Assembly: GCF_019396325.1 (NCBI RefSeq)
Contig: NZ_JAHKRO010000025.1
Location: 1 to 64,000, forward strand
DNA: 64,000 bases
Source: Nonomuraea ceibae
GTDB taxonomy: Bacteria; Actinomycetota; Actinomycetes; Streptosporangiales; Streptosporangiaceae
Direction of reading: 5' to 3'
A program made the position numbers and the translations under genes. Below are positions 44,800 to 53,992 of this stretch, piece by piece (positions within the stretch are counted from its first letter, which is position 1; each line of letters opens with the position of its first letter). Under the pieces are notes generated by a model. The model saw only the letters and a program-made list of their open reading frames with translations, was not told where the DNA came from and ran no database searches.

Positions 44800-46617
44800 A
44801 TGGCCTCAGGGGGTCGGGGCATGCTGCGGGCGTTTCTGAAGACCGAGGCGGGCAGCACCAGCGTGCTGCTCGCGGCCACGGTGCTGGCCCTGCTGTGGGC
44901 GAACTCGCCCTGGGGCGACACCTACGAGGCGTTCTGGCACACCCCGATGGGCCTGTCCTTCGGCGACGCCACGTTCTCCCTCGACCTGCGCCACTGGGTG
45001 AACGACGGGCTCATGACGATCTTCTTCTTCGTCATCGGCCTCGAGATCTCGTACGAGGCGCGGCTGGGCCAGCTCGCCGACCGGCGGCTGATCGCCGTGC
45101 CCGCGATCGCCGCGTTCGGCGGCATGATCGTGCCCGCGGCCGTCTACCTCGTCTTCAACGCGGGCGGGCCCGGGGCCGCCGGGTGGGGCGTGCCGATCGC
45201 CACCGACACCGCGTTCGTGCTCGGGCTGCTCGCCGTCGTGGGGGCCCGGTGCCCGTACCCGCTGCGGGCCTTCCTGCTCACGCTGGCCATCGTGGACGAC
45301 ATCCTGGCCATCATGATCATCGCGATCTTCTACACCGCGACGCTGGTGGTCCCCGCGCTGGTCACCGCGATCCTGCTGCTGGCCGCGATCGTGACCCTGC
45401 GCTGGCTGCGCATCTGGCGGGCGCCCGCCTACATCCTGCTCGGCTTCGCGCTGTGGGTGGCCACGCTGGAGAGCGGCGTGCATCCCACCCTGGTCGGCAT
45501 CGCGCTCGGCGTCCTCGTGTTCGTGTACGCGCCCAGCGACCACAAGCTGCTGCGCGCCGGGGAGGCCGTGCAGGAGTTCACCACCTCCCCCAGCCCGCGC
45601 GCGGCCGAGCGGGCCACCCGGCTGGTGCGCCGGGCGGTCTCGGTCAACGAACGCCTCCAGCTCCGCCTGCACCCGTGGAGCAGCTACGTCATCGTGCCGA
45701 TCTTCGCCCTGGCCAACGCCGGGGTCCGGCTCGACGGCGACACGCTGCGGGCCGCCGCGACCTCGCCCATCGCGCTCGGCGTCGCGCTCGGCCTGCTCCT
45801 CGGCAAGATCACCGGCATCACCCTCGGCACCTGGCTGCCGCTGCGGCTCAACTGGGGCGTGCTGCCGGGCAACCTGGTGTGGGGCCAGATCCTCGGCGGG
45901 GCGGCGGTGTCGGGCATCGGGTTCACCGTCGCCCTGTTCATCGTCGACCTGGCCTTCGAGGACCCGCTCGTGCACAGCGAGGCGAAGATCGGCATCCTGG
46001 CCGGATCGCTGCTGTCGGCGCTGCTCGGCTGGGTGATTTTCAAGCTGGCCTGGGACCGGGGCGGCGTGTGCGCCCCGCCGCAGACGGAGCCGGAGGAAGA
46101 GCTGCCGGTGCTGCTCGGCGAGCCCGTCGGGCCGGACGATCACGTGCTCGGCCCCCCGGACGCGCCGGTGACGATCGTCGAATACGGCGACTTCGAATGC
46201 CCCTACTGCGGCCGCCTCCACCCGGTGCTCCAGGAACTGCGCCGCCGCCATCCCGACCTGCGGATCGTCTTCCGGCACTACCCGCTGCGCACCGTGCACC
46301 CGCGCGCCGTGGCCGCCGCGCTGGCCTCGGAGGGCGCGGCCCTCGGCGGCCGGTTCTGGGAGATGCACGACCTGCTGTTCCGCAACCAGCGCCACCTCAC
46401 CGACCAGGACCTCGCCCGCTACGCCGCCGGGCTCGGCGTCGAACCGTGGCCCGACGTGCCCGCCCAGACCGCCCGCGTCGCCCGCGACGAGGCGTCCGGC
46501 CACGCCAGCGGCGTCCGGGGCACCCCCACCCTCTTCGTCAACGGCCTGCGCCATCAGGGCGACTTCGACCTGGAGTCCCTGAGCAAGGCGGTGGATCTCG
46601 CGCGTCCCACCCCGTAA
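44800..46617 (+). CDS. nhaA: NhaA Na+/H+ antiporter fused to a DsbA-like thioredoxin domain
   Basis: 605 aa from ATG 44800; ATG 44821 (MLRAFLKTEAG), with its own GGGGG, is the alternative. Residues 1-420 are NhaA, including the transport-site region GWGVPIATDTAFVLGLLAVV and LLTLAIVDDILAIMIIAIF (the Asp-Asp pair). After a cytoplasmic linker, residues 440-600 are a DsbA-type thioredoxin fold with active site CPYC (FECPYCGRLHPVLQEL) and cis-Pro loop GVRGTPTLFVNG. Actinobacterial NhaA-DsbA fusions are known; the redox domain may sense or modulate the antiporter. Confidence 0.92.
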   Translation: MASGGRGMLRAFLKTEAGSTSVLLAATVLALLWANSPWGDTYEAFWHTPMGLSFGDATFSLDLRHWVNDGLMTIFFFVIGLEISYEARLGQLADRRLIAVPAIAAFGGMIVPAAVYLVFNAGGPGAAGWGVPIATDTAFVLGLLAVVGARCPYPLRAFLLTLAIVDDILAIMIIAIFYTATLVVPALVTAILLLAAIVTLRWLRIWRAPAYILLGFALWVATLESGVHPTLVGIALGVLVFVYAPSDHKLLRAGEAVQEFTTSPSPRAAERATRLVRRAVSVNERLQLRLHPWSSYVIVPIFALANAGVRLDGDTLRAAATSPIALGVALGLLLGKITGITLGTWLPLRLNWGVLPGNLVWGQILGGAAVSGIGFTVALFIVDLAFEDPLVHSEAKIGILAGSLLSALLGWVIFKLAWDRGGVCAPPQTEPEEELPVLLGEPVGPDDHVLGPPDAPVTIVEYGDFECPYCGRLHPVLQELRRRHPDLRIVFRHYPLRTVHPRAVAAALASEGAALGGRFWEMHDLLFRNQRHLTDQDLARYAAGLGVEPWPDVPAQTARVARDEASGHASGVRGTPTLFVNGLRHQGDFDLESLSKAVDLARPTP

Positions 46618-46663
46618 CGTCTCTACGCGGACGTCCCCTCAACGGGCTGGAGACCTGAACCGC

Positions 46664-47191
46664 ATGTTCAACATCGGAAACTACGTCGGGATCGGCACCA
46701 CCGCCCTGATCAGCGTGCTGCTGCTGGCGGGCACCGTGCTGCTGGGCATGAACCGGCGCAACCACGGCCGCGGGGCGACCCTCGGCATGTTCGGCTGCCT
46801 CGCGCTGTTCCTCGACTCGCTGGTGCGGCTCGCGCAGTTGCTGATGATCGGCGTCCTGTTGGAGTCGTTCGGCCCGGGCGGCATCGACGTCGTCTTCCTG
46901 CTGGTGAACCTGGTCTCCTTCGTGCTCATGGTGACGGGCGTCTCGTTGCTGATCGCCGGCGTGATCGCCCGCCGCACCCCGCCCCAGCAGCCCGGCCCCC
47001 AGGCCCCGCAGCAGCCCCAGCCCTGGCAGCAGCAGGGCCCGCAGCAGGGCTGGCAGCAGCAAGGACCGCAGGGCCCGTACGGCCAGCCGCAGGGGCCGCA
47101 GCCCGGTTGGCAGCAGCAGCCGCCGAGCGGGCCGCAGGGGCCGCAGGGGCCGCAGCCGGGGTGGCAGCCGCCTGCCGACGGGCTCGCCTGA
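46664..47191 (+). CDS. Membrane protein with Pro/Gln-rich C-terminal tail
   Basis: 175 aa. Three predicted helices (GTTALISVLLLAGTVLLGMN, FGCLALFLDSLVRLAQLLMI, LLVNLVSFVLMVTGVSLLIA) are followed by ~70 low-complexity residues built on QQGPQ/PQPGWQQQ repeats. Such tails are common in actinobacterial surface proteins and may be disordered. GGAG lies 11 nt before the ATG. It is followed 73 nt on by another Pro-rich membrane protein, so the two could be functionally linked; no function is known. Confidence 0.75.
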   Translation: MFNIGNYVGIGTTALISVLLLAGTVLLGMNRRNHGRGATLGMFGCLALFLDSLVRLAQLLMIGVLLESFGPGGIDVVFLLVNLVSFVLMVTGVSLLIAGVIARRTPPQQPGPQAPQQPQPWQQQGPQQGWQQQGPQGPYGQPQGPQPGWQQQPPSGPQGPQGPQPGWQPPADGLA

Positions 47192-47264
47192 GCCGTCCTC
47201 GGGCAGCCACAGGAGATGTGACAATGGTGGGAAAATCCGGCTCCGCGCGCGCGTCGAGGGAACC

Positions 47265-47651
47265 ATGAATCCAGAGCAGCCCGGCCAGCCCGACCCCGAC
47301 GTGACGATCCGGCGCCGCTGGCCCCAGCAGCCGACCGGGCCGCACCCCGCGCCCCCGTCCGGCCCGTACCCCGCACCCCCGGCCGGGCCCCCACCGAGGC
47401 CGAACCCCGGTCCGCACCCCGGTCCGCAGCCGTACGGGGGCGGGCCCGTGCCCCCGCACCGGCAGGACGACCCGCCGGGCTCGTTCACCCGCCGCCTGCC
47501 CTACACCCCGGACATGCTCCCCGACGTGCCCGTGTACGAGGCCAAGGCGGCCAAGTCCGGGTGGTGGTGGATGATCCTGGTGTGCGGGGTCGCCCTGCTG
47601 GCGGCGGCGCTCACCGCCGGCTTCCTGTTCTGGGTGAACGGCGGCGCGTAG
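47265..47651 (+). CDS. Single-pass membrane protein with Pro-rich cytoplasmic region
   Basis: 128 aa. About 65 residues of Pro/Gly-rich sequence (PHPAPPSGPYPAPPAGPPPR) and a conserved-looking linker FTRRLPYTPDMLPDVPVYEA precede one C-terminal helix (GWWWMILVCGVALLAAALTA). Type II topology is likely. GAGGGAACC precedes the ATG. Unknown function; the short, disordered architecture resembles actinobacterial envelope-associated proteins. Confidence 0.72.
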   Translation: MNPEQPGQPDPDVTIRRRWPQQPTGPHPAPPSGPYPAPPAGPPPRPNPGPHPGPQPYGGGPVPPHRQDDPPGSFTRRLPYTPDMLPDVPVYEAKAAKSGWWWMILVCGVALLAAALTAGFLFWVNGGA

Positions 47652-47658
47652 CCCCGGG

Positions 47659-48111
47659 TCACGCCCGGACGCTGTCCATCGTCCAGTTCGTCTCCCAGGT
47701 CCGCTCCCCGTCGACGGAGAACGCCTGCTCCCACCGGCAGGCGTCCGGCCCCTGGAGCGTCCAGAGGAACCGGCACCGCACCGGCGTCCCCTCGTGCTGG
47801 TCGTCGGCGTAGAACAGGCCCTGGTCGCCGTCGAAGCCGCCGACCATGGGCGGCAGGTCGAGCACGCCCCGGGAGCTGTTGGCCCAGTAGATCGACCACT
47901 GCCGCGTCTCGGGGTTGTACAGCCGCAGGGTCAGCCCGTTGAAGCCCTTGGTGGGGAAGGTGATCTCGTCGAAGCTGGCGGCGCCGCCGAAGTGCCGGGT
48001 GGCGGTGATCCGGCCGGGGAACTCGTCCCAGGTGTCGCTGCCGGTGAGCGGCTTGACCAGGCGCCTGTTGTGGACGTTCCAGGTGCCTTCGAGGAAGTCG
48101 AAATCGTTCAT
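47659..48111 (-). CDS. DUF1579-like lipocalin-fold protein, unknown function
   Basis: 150 aa from ATG 48111 (MNDFDFLEGTWNVHNRRLVK); a GTG nine bases earlier is the alternative. It has the FLEGTWxV opening common to DUF1579/lipocalin-like proteins, FHGGAASFDEITFP-type beta strands and a C-terminal ERTWETNWTMDSVRA. No signal peptide. It is divergent from a WYL regulator 45 nt away, with an inverted repeat covering the gap, so it is probably that regulator's target. Its ligand is unknown. Confidence 0.78.
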   Translation of the reverse strand: MNDFDFLEGTWNVHNRRLVKPLTGSDTWDEFPGRITATRHFGGAASFDEITFPTKGFNGLTLRLYNPETRQWSIYWANSSRGVLDLPPMVGGFDGDQGLFYADDQHEGTPVRCRFLWTLQGPDACRWEQAFSVDGERTWETNWTMDSVRA

Positions 48112-48135
48112 GCCCGGCACCGTACGGCCGGGTCA

Positions 48136-48152
48136 CTGACAGGTAGTGTCAG
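48136..48152. promoter_or_regulatory. Inverted repeat operator between lipocalin-like gene and WYL regulator
   Basis: CTGACA (48136-48141) and TGTCAG (48147-48152) form a 6-bp perfect inverted repeat about GGTAG, only 4 nt before the regulator's GTG. It is well placed to control both divergent genes. Confidence 0.65.
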
Positions 48153-48156
48153 CGAT

Positions 48157-49131
48157 GTGCGTGCTTCCCGCCTGATGTCGATCCTCCTGCTCCTGCAGAC
48201 GCGCGGCCGGATGACCGCCGGGGAGCTGGCCGACCGGCTGGAGGTGTCGGTGCGCACGATCTACCGCGACGTGGAGTCGCTGCACGCGGCCGGCATCCCG
48301 CTCTACGGCGACGCCGGGCCGAGGGGCGGCTACCGGCTGCTCGACGGCTACCGGACCAAGCTGACCGGGCTGACGACGGAGGAGGCCGAGTCGCTGCCGC
48401 TGGCCGGGCTGCCCGGTCCGGCCGCCGAGCTGGGGCTGGGCGCGGTGGTGACGGCGGCGCAGCTCAAGCTGATGGCGGCGCTGCCCGTGGAGCTGCGTGA
48501 CCGGGCCGGGCGCATCAGGGAGCGCTTCCACCTCGACGCCCCGGGCTGGTACCGCGACCGGGAGCCGGTGGCCCACCTGCCCGCCGTGGCGGAGGCGGTG
48601 TGGAACGAGCGCCCGGTCCGGGTCCGCTACCGCCGCTGGCGCGCCCCGCAGGAGGTGGAGCGGCGGCTGGAGCCGTACGGCCTGGTCGTCAAGGCCGGGA
48701 GCTGGTATCTGGTGGCCCGCTGCGACGAGCAGGTGCGCACCTACCGGGTGTCGCAGATCCTCGACCTGCATCCGCTGCCGGGCCGGTTCGCCAGGCCGGC
48801 GGGGTTCGACCTGGCGGCGCACTGGCAGGCGTACCTGGTGGAGTTCGAGGCTCGGCTACGGCGCGGCGAGGCGGTGCTGCGGCTGTCGCCGGGCGGGCTC
48901 GAACGGCTGCCGGGCCTGATGACGCCCGGCGTGGCGGCGGCGGCGCGGGAGAGCGCCGAGCCGGAGGCGGACGGCTGGACCCGGGTGAGGGTGCCGATCG
49001 AGTCGGTCGAGCACGCGACGGGCGAGTTCCTCAGGCTGGGCGCGGACGCCGAGGTGATCAGCCCGCCCGAGCTGCGCGAACGGCTGCTCGCCGTCGCCGA
49101 GCGGATGGTCGGCCTCTACCGCGCCGGTTAA
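48157..49131 (+). CDS. YafY/PafC-like HTH-WYL transcriptional regulator
   Basis: 324 aa from GTG 48157. An N-terminal winged HTH (RASRLMSILLLLQTRGRMTA, ELADRLEVSVRTIYRDVESL, YGDAGPRGGYRLLDGY) precedes a WYL domain (RVRYRRWRAPQEVERRLEPY, LVVKAGSWYLVARCDEQVRT, YRVSQILDL) and a WCX-like C-terminus. WYL domains sense small ligands or nucleic acids. The inverted repeat just upstream suggests autoregulation and control of the divergent lipocalin-like gene. It is not part of a pafBC pair. Confidence 0.9.
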   Translation: MRASRLMSILLLLQTRGRMTAGELADRLEVSVRTIYRDVESLHAAGIPLYGDAGPRGGYRLLDGYRTKLTGLTTEEAESLPLAGLPGPAAELGLGAVVTAAQLKLMAALPVELRDRAGRIRERFHLDAPGWYRDREPVAHLPAVAEAVWNERPVRVRYRRWRAPQEVERRLEPYGLVVKAGSWYLVARCDEQVRTYRVSQILDLHPLPGRFARPAGFDLAAHWQAYLVEFEARLRRGEAVLRLSPGGLERLPGLMTPGVAAAARESAEPEADGWTRVRVPIESVEHATGEFLRLGADAEVISPPELRERLLAVAERMVGLYRAG

Positions 49132-49201
49132 GCGAGCTGCAAGCGCCTCCGGACAGAATGCCGCAAAAGGATCAACCAGCGCTTCGGGGGCGACATTGCG
49201 C

Positions 49202-50203
49202 ATGCTGCTGATGGTGCTGGCCGCCGGGCTGCTGCCGCAGCCGGTCGCCGGGCCTCACGTCACGCAGCCCAGAGCGGAGATCACGGCCACGGTCCGCGCC
49301 GACGGCACGGTGGCCGTGGTCGAGGAGCACACGCTGACGTACCGGAGCCCGGGCAAAGGCGCGTACGTGGACATCCCGCGCGCTCCCGGCGTCGTGGTGG
49401 AGGACGTGTCGGTACGCGAGTCCGCGGCCTACGAGCAGGTGGCCCCGGCGGAGCCGGACTCCTCGGGACGCGCCGGGACCTACAGCGAGCGGGCGTGCGG
49501 GACCGACGGGCCGCACCGCGTGGTGTGGCACCTGGCCGCCACGCCCGGCAGCACCCGGACGTTCCGGCTCGGCTACACGCTGAAGAACGCGGTCACCGTG
49601 TTCGGCGGGCACGCCTTCCTGCACCTGCCGGTGCGCGGCGCCCACTGGCGGGGCGGCGTGGACCTGCTGGAGGTCACGGTCCGCCTGCCCGGACCGCCCG
49701 GGAGCGGCGGGCACCAGGCGTTCGGGCAGCCCGCGAGCAGGCTGGCCGCCGGGCCCGCCGGGCAGGTGACCAGGGCGAGCGCGCGGGCCGTGCCCGGCGC
49801 CCAGGCGCTCGCGCTCGACCTGGCCTTCCCGCCCGCCCGGCTCGACCTGCCGAGCACCGGCGGCAAGGTGCTGCGCGGCGAGGGCGACGGCTCGGCCACG
49901 CTGGCGGAGCTGCGCGCCGGGCGTCAGCCGGTGACCTCGGCCGGCGGCGCCGCCTGCGGCCCGGTCGGCACGGAGACCTACGACGGCACCTGGTGGGTGT
50001 TCGCCGGGATGGCGGTGCTGGTGACCGGCGTCCTGGTGATCGTCGAACGCCGCGCCCGCCGCCCGCTCAGCCGCCGGTCCGGTCCCGCGCGCGGCCGTGC
50101 CGGCCGTTCCTACAGCGACCACGGCTATCACGCGGGCCAGCCCGGCGGGACGCCGAGCCACAGCCCCGGTGAGGGCGGCGGCGGGGGCGGCGGCTCGTTC
50201 TGA
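49202..50203 (+). CDS. DUF2207-like membrane protein
   Basis: 333 aa from ATG 49202; a TTG at 49196 is possible. A signal sequence (MLLMVLAAGLLPQPVAG) leads into an extracellular domain with RAEITATVRADGTVAVVEEH and FRLGYTLKNAVTVFGGHAFL, which match DUF2207. One membrane helix (WWVFAGMAVLVTGVLVIVER) is followed by a basic stretch and a Gly-rich end (GEGGGGGGGSF), another family feature. Function is unknown. Its stop directly abuts the convergent dppF-like stop (TGATCA). Confidence 0.78.
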   Translation: MLLMVLAAGLLPQPVAGPHVTQPRAEITATVRADGTVAVVEEHTLTYRSPGKGAYVDIPRAPGVVVEDVSVRESAAYEQVAPAEPDSSGRAGTYSERACGTDGPHRVVWHLAATPGSTRTFRLGYTLKNAVTVFGGHAFLHLPVRGAHWRGGVDLLEVTVRLPGPPGSGGHQAFGQPASRLAAGPAGQVTRASARAVPGAQALALDLAFPPARLDLPSTGGKVLRGEGDGSATLAELRAGRQPVTSAGGAACGPVGTETYDGTWWVFAGMAVLVTGVLVIVERRARRPLSRRSGPARGRAGRSYSDHGYHAGQPGGTPSHSPGEGGGGGGGSF

Positions 50204-51175
50204 TCAGTCCCCGGCGGCCTCCCAGCAGTGCGTCCAGCGGCCGTCGCCCAGCTCGGTGCGCCCCGGCACCGTGGTCGAGCAGACTGGCAGCGCCACCGGG
50301 CAGCGAGGGTGGAAGCGGCACCCGCCGGGCGGGTCGGCGAGGCTGGGCGGCTCGCCGTGCCGCTGCCGCTCGCGCGGCGTCACCCGGTCCGGGTCCGGCG
50401 CCGACTCCAGCAGCAGCCGCGTGTACGGGTGCCGCGCCGCCTGGGTGAGCGCCTCGGCGGGCCCGCTCTCCACCAGCCGGCCCGCGTACATGACCGTGAT
50501 GTCCTCGGCGAAGTAACGCGCGCTGGCGATGTCGTGCGTGATGTAGAGCAGTGCCAGCCCGCTCTCGTCGGCCAGCTTCTCCAGCAGCCGCAGCACGCCG
50601 AGCCGGATCGACACGTCGAGCATGGACACGGGCTCGTCCGCGATCAGCGCCACGGGCCGCACCGCCAGCGCGCGGGCGATCGCGACGCGCTGCCGCTGCC
50701 CGCCGGACAGCTCGTGCGGCAGCTTGTCCATGAACTGGTCGACGGGCGTCAGGCTGACGCGTTCGAGCAGCTCGGCGACCAGTTCCCGCTCGTGCGCGTC
50801 GGACTTGGCGTGGCCGTGCACGCGCAGCGGCCTGGCCAGGTGGTAGCGGACCCGGTGGAAGGGGTTCAGCGAGGCGAACGGGTCCTGGAAGATGAGCTGC
50901 ACCTGCCGCCGGTAGGAGCGGAACGCCGCTCCCCGGTGCGCCCGCACGACCTCGCCGCGCAGCAGCACGTCGCCGGAGGTGGCCGGGTAGACCTGGGCGA
51001 GCAGCCGGGCGACCGTGCTCTTGCCGCAGCCGCTCTCGCCGACCAGCGCGCTCACCCGCCCGGCCCGCAGCGCCAGTGACACGTCCTCCACGGCCCGCAC
51101 CGGCGGCCGCCGCCCCCACCGGCCGCGCGCGGCGGTGAAGTGCTTGGTGAGGTTGCGCCCTTCCAGGACGATCAC
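50204..51175 (-). CDS. Oligopeptide/dipeptide-type ABC transporter ATP-binding protein (DppF/OppF-like)
   Basis: 323 aa from GTG 51175, overlapping the previous stop (GTGA). Walker [10 protein letters not shown], signature [19 protein letters not shown], and Walker [17 protein letters not shown]. The C-terminal extension [14 protein letters not shown] with its cysteines is typical of Opp/Dpp ATPases. It energises uptake with its partner at 51172. It is the last gene of the seven-gene operon beginning at 57226. Confidence 0.93.
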   Translation of the reverse strand: MIVLEGRNLTKHFTAARGRWGRRPPVRAVEDVSLALRAGRVSALVGESGCGKSTVARLLAQVYPATSGDVLLRGEVVRAHRGAAFRSYRRQVQLIFQDPFASLNPFHRVRYHLARPLRVHGHAKSDAHERELVAELLERVSLTPVDQFMDKLPHELSGGQRQRVAIARALAVRPVALIADEPVSMLDVSIRLGVLRLLEKLADESGLALLYITHDIASARYFAEDITVMYAGRLVESGPAEALTQAARHPYTRLLLESAPDPDRVTPRERQRHGEPPSLADPPGGCRFHPRCPVALPVCSTTVPGRTELGDGRWTHCWEAAGD

Positions 51176-52176
51176 GACGCCTCCCGTGCGGCAGTGTCAG
51201 CTCCGGCGCCCTCGTTGAGGCGGCAGGCCACCTCGCCGCCCGGCACCGGCAGCAGCGCCGGGCGCTCGTCGGCGCAGCCGTCGAAGGCGTGGCGGCAGCG
51301 TGGGTGGAAGGCGCACCCGGGCGGCGGCGAGCGCAGGTCGGGCGGGGTGCCGGGGATGCCGAGCAGCTCCTCGCGCGGCCCGCGCAGCCGGGGGAAGGAC
51401 CGCAGCAGCCCCTCGGTGTACGGATGGCGGGGCGCGGTGCGCAGCGCCCTGGCGGTGCCGACCTCGACGACGCGGCCGGCGTACATGACGGCGATGCGGT
51501 CGGAGATCTCCATGAGCAGCGACAGGTCGTGGGTGATGAACACGACGGCGAACCCGTACTCCTCGCGCAGCGCGCCGATCTCGTGCAGGATGTCGCGCTG
51601 GACGACCACGTCGAGCGCGGTCGTCGGCTCGTCCATGATGATGATCTCGGGGTTGAGCGCGAGCGCGATGGCGATCGCGGCCCGCTGGCGCATGCCGCCG
51701 GACAGCTCGTGCGGGTAGCCGCGCAGCCGGTCGGCGTTGATGCCGACGCGCTGGAGCAGCTCGGCGGCCCGGGCGGCGCGGGCCTTGCGCGACAGGTCCG
51801 GCGCGTGGATGCGCAGCACGTCGTCGATCTGGGAGCCGATCGTGGCGACCGGGTTGAGGGAGTTCATGGCGCTCTGGAAGACGACGGCGAGCTCCTTCCA
51901 GCGGAAGGCGCGCAACTGTTTCGGCCCGAGCGCGAGCACGTCGGCCTCGGTGCCGTCGCGCCGCCGGTAGAGCACCGAGCCGGAGGTGATCGCGGCGGGC
52001 GGGCGCAGCAGCCGGGCGACGGCGTTGGCCAGCGTGGACTTGCCGCTGCCGCTCTCCCCCGCGAGCCCGAGGATCTCGCCGCGCCGCAGGTCGAGCGTCA
52101 CGTCGGCGACCGCGTGCACGGCGCCCGTGGCCGACTGGTAGTCGACGCCGAGGCCGCGTACTTCCAGGACGTTCAC
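51172..52176 (-). CDS. Oligopeptide/dipeptide-type ABC transporter ATP-binding protein (DppD/OppD-like)
   Basis: 334 aa from GTG 52176 (GTGA overlap). Walker [19 protein letters not shown], signature [20 protein letters not shown], Walker [20 protein letters not shown], and the Opp-type C-terminal [14 protein letters not shown]. It forms a heterodimeric ATPase with the downstream protein. Confidence 0.93.
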   Translation of the reverse strand: MNVLEVRGLGVDYQSATGAVHAVADVTLDLRRGEILGLAGESGSGKSTLANAVARLLRPPAAITSGSVLYRRRDGTEADVLALGPKQLRAFRWKELAVVFQSAMNSLNPVATIGSQIDDVLRIHAPDLSRKARAARAAELLQRVGINADRLRGYPHELSGGMRQRAAIAIALALNPEIIIMDEPTTALDVVVQRDILHEIGALREEYGFAVVFITHDLSLLMEISDRIAVMYAGRVVEVGTARALRTAPRHPYTEGLLRSFPRLRGPREELLGIPGTPPDLRSPPPGCAFHPRCRHAFDGCADERPALLPVPGGEVACRLNEGAGADTAAREAS

Positions 52177-53024
52177 GCCTTCACCTTCCCTTCACGCGCG
52201 GGCCTGCGGCGCGCGGGCTTTATGGTGCGCAGGCGCGGGTTGGCGATCTCGTCGATGCCGAAGTTGACCAGCGCCAGCCCGGTGCCGATGAGCGCGATGC
52301 ACAGCCCAGGCGGGATGAACCACCACCACGCGCCGATGAGCAGCGCCTGGCCGTTCTGCGCGAAGTAGAGCATGCTGCCCCAGCTCACCGTGGACAGGTC
52401 GGCCAGGCCGAGGAACGACAGCCCGGCCTCGGCCAGGATCGCCGCGACGACCGTGGCCAGGAAGCTGGTGGCGATCACCGGGAGCAGCACGGGCAGGATC
52501 TCGAAGAACACCACCCGGAACGCCCCCTCGCCACCGGCCCTGGCCGCCTCCACGAAGTCGCGGCGGCGTACCGACAGGGTCTGGGCGCGCAGCACGCGCG
52601 CCCCCCACGCCCAGCCGGTGACGGCGATCACCACGGCGACGGAGGCGACGCCGCGCTGCGGCAGGTAGCCCGCCAGCACGATGATCAGCGGCAGCGCGGG
52701 CAGCACCAGGAAGATGTTGGTGAGCACGGACAGCACCTCGTCGACCGCGCCGCCGAAGTAGCCGCCGACGAGCCCGACGGCGACGGCGAGCACGGTGGCG
52801 ATCACCGCCGAGAGCACGCCGACGCCGAGCGACACGCGGGCCCCGTAGACGAGCTGGACGAGCACGTCCTGCCCGGTCTGGGTGGTGCCGAGCCAGTGCG
52901 CCGCCGACGGCCCCTGGAGGCCGGCGTCGCTGGTGGCGGCCGGGTCGGCGTCGATGAGCAGCGGCCCGAGGATCGCGGCCAGCGCGAAGAAGGCGAGGAT
53001 GCCCGCCCCGATCTTGATCTTCAT
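52173..53024 (-). CDS. ABC transporter permease (DppC/OppC-like)
   Basis: 283 aa. An N-terminal helix and a soluble loop (PSAAHWLGTTQTGQDVLVQL, the OppC_N feature) precede about five helices. The EAA loop reads VEAARAGGEGAFRVVFFEIL. ATG 53024 overlaps the previous stop (ATGA). It pairs with the DppB-like permease. Confidence 0.93.
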   Translation of the reverse strand: MKIKIGAGILAFFALAAILGPLLIDADPAATSDAGLQGPSAAHWLGTTQTGQDVLVQLVYGARVSLGVGVLSAVIATVLAVAVGLVGGYFGGAVDEVLSVLTNIFLVLPALPLIIVLAGYLPQRGVASVAVVIAVTGWAWGARVLRAQTLSVRRRDFVEAARAGGEGAFRVVFFEILPVLLPVIATSFLATVVAAILAEAGLSFLGLADLSTVSWGSMLYFAQNGQALLIGAWWWFIPPGLCIALIGTGLALVNFGIDEIANPRLRTIKPARRRPAREGKVKA

Positions 53025-53992
53025 TGCCTGGTCCTGGGGTCAAGGATCACGTACGCCAGATCGGCCAGGAAGTTGGCGACCAGCACGGCCAGCGAGATCA
53101 CCAGGAAGATGCCCTGCATGAGCGGGAAGTCCTCGTTCTCCACGCCCTTGAGCAGCATCGACCCGATGCCCGGATAGGAGAAGACGATCTCGGTCAGCAC
53201 CGAGCCGCCCACCACGAAGCCGAGCGACAGCGCGAAGCTGGTGATGTTGGGCAGGATCGCGTTGCGAGCCGCGTACGCCCACATGACCCGGCGCGACGTC
53301 AGCCCCTTGGCCTCGGCCATCACCACGTAGTCCTCGCCCAGCGTGGTCACCATGACGTTGCGCATGCCGAGGATGCGGTCGGCCATCGAGGCGAGCACGA
53401 TCGTGATCGCGGGCAGCGCCGCGTGGTAGACGACGCTGCCGGCGAACTCCCCGGTCAGCCCCGGCACCACGTCCAGCGCGTACGCCCGGCTGACGGGGAA
53501 CCACTCCAGCGTCACCCCGAAGACGAACACCAGCGCCAGCGCGACCCAGAAGTACGGCACCGCGTGCATGAACGTGGCCGCAGGCAGCACCCCGTCGAGC
53601 CAGGTGCCGCGCCGCCACGCCATGAGCACGCCGAGCGCGGTGCCGACCACGTAGCTGATCAGCGTGGCGACGCCGACCACCCCGATCGTCCACGGCAGGC
53701 TGTCGGCGATCACCGTGGACACCTCGGTGGGGAAGAACGTGATCGACCGGCCGAGCTCGCCCCGCGACAGGTTGCCCAGGTAGTCCACGTACTGCTGCCA
53801 CAGGTTGGCGTCGCTGATGCCGAACGCGCGCTTCATCGCGTCGATCGCGGCCGGGTCCACGTTCCCCTTCAGCCGCGCCACGAGCAGGTCGACCGGGTCG
53901 CCCGGCATGAGGCGCGGGATGAGGAAGTTGAGCGTGACGGCGGCCCAGGCCGTGAGCAGGTAGAACCCGAGCCGCCTGGCGAGAAACCTCAC
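53021..53992 (-). CDS. ABC transporter permease (DppB/OppB-like)
   Basis: 323 aa from GTG 53992 (VRFLARRLGFYLLTAWAAVT), overlapping the binding-protein stop (GTGA). The N-terminal OppB signature LNFLIPRLMPGDPVDLLVAR is present, with EAA loop YVVMAEAKGLTSRRVMWAYA and FALSLGFVVGGSVLTEIVFS. Six predicted helices. It completes the membrane channel. Confidence 0.93.
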   Translation of the reverse strand: MRFLARRLGFYLLTAWAAVTLNFLIPRLMPGDPVDLLVARLKGNVDPAAIDAMKRAFGISDANLWQQYVDYLGNLSRGELGRSITFFPTEVSTVIADSLPWTIGVVGVATLISYVVGTALGVLMAWRRGTWLDGVLPAATFMHAVPYFWVALALVFVFGVTLEWFPVSRAYALDVVPGLTGEFAGSVVYHAALPAITIVLASMADRILGMRNVMVTTLGEDYVVMAEAKGLTSRRVMWAYAARNAILPNITSFALSLGFVVGGSVLTEIVFSYPGIGSMLLKGVENEDFPLMQGIFLVISLAVLVANFLADLAYVILDPRTRQ

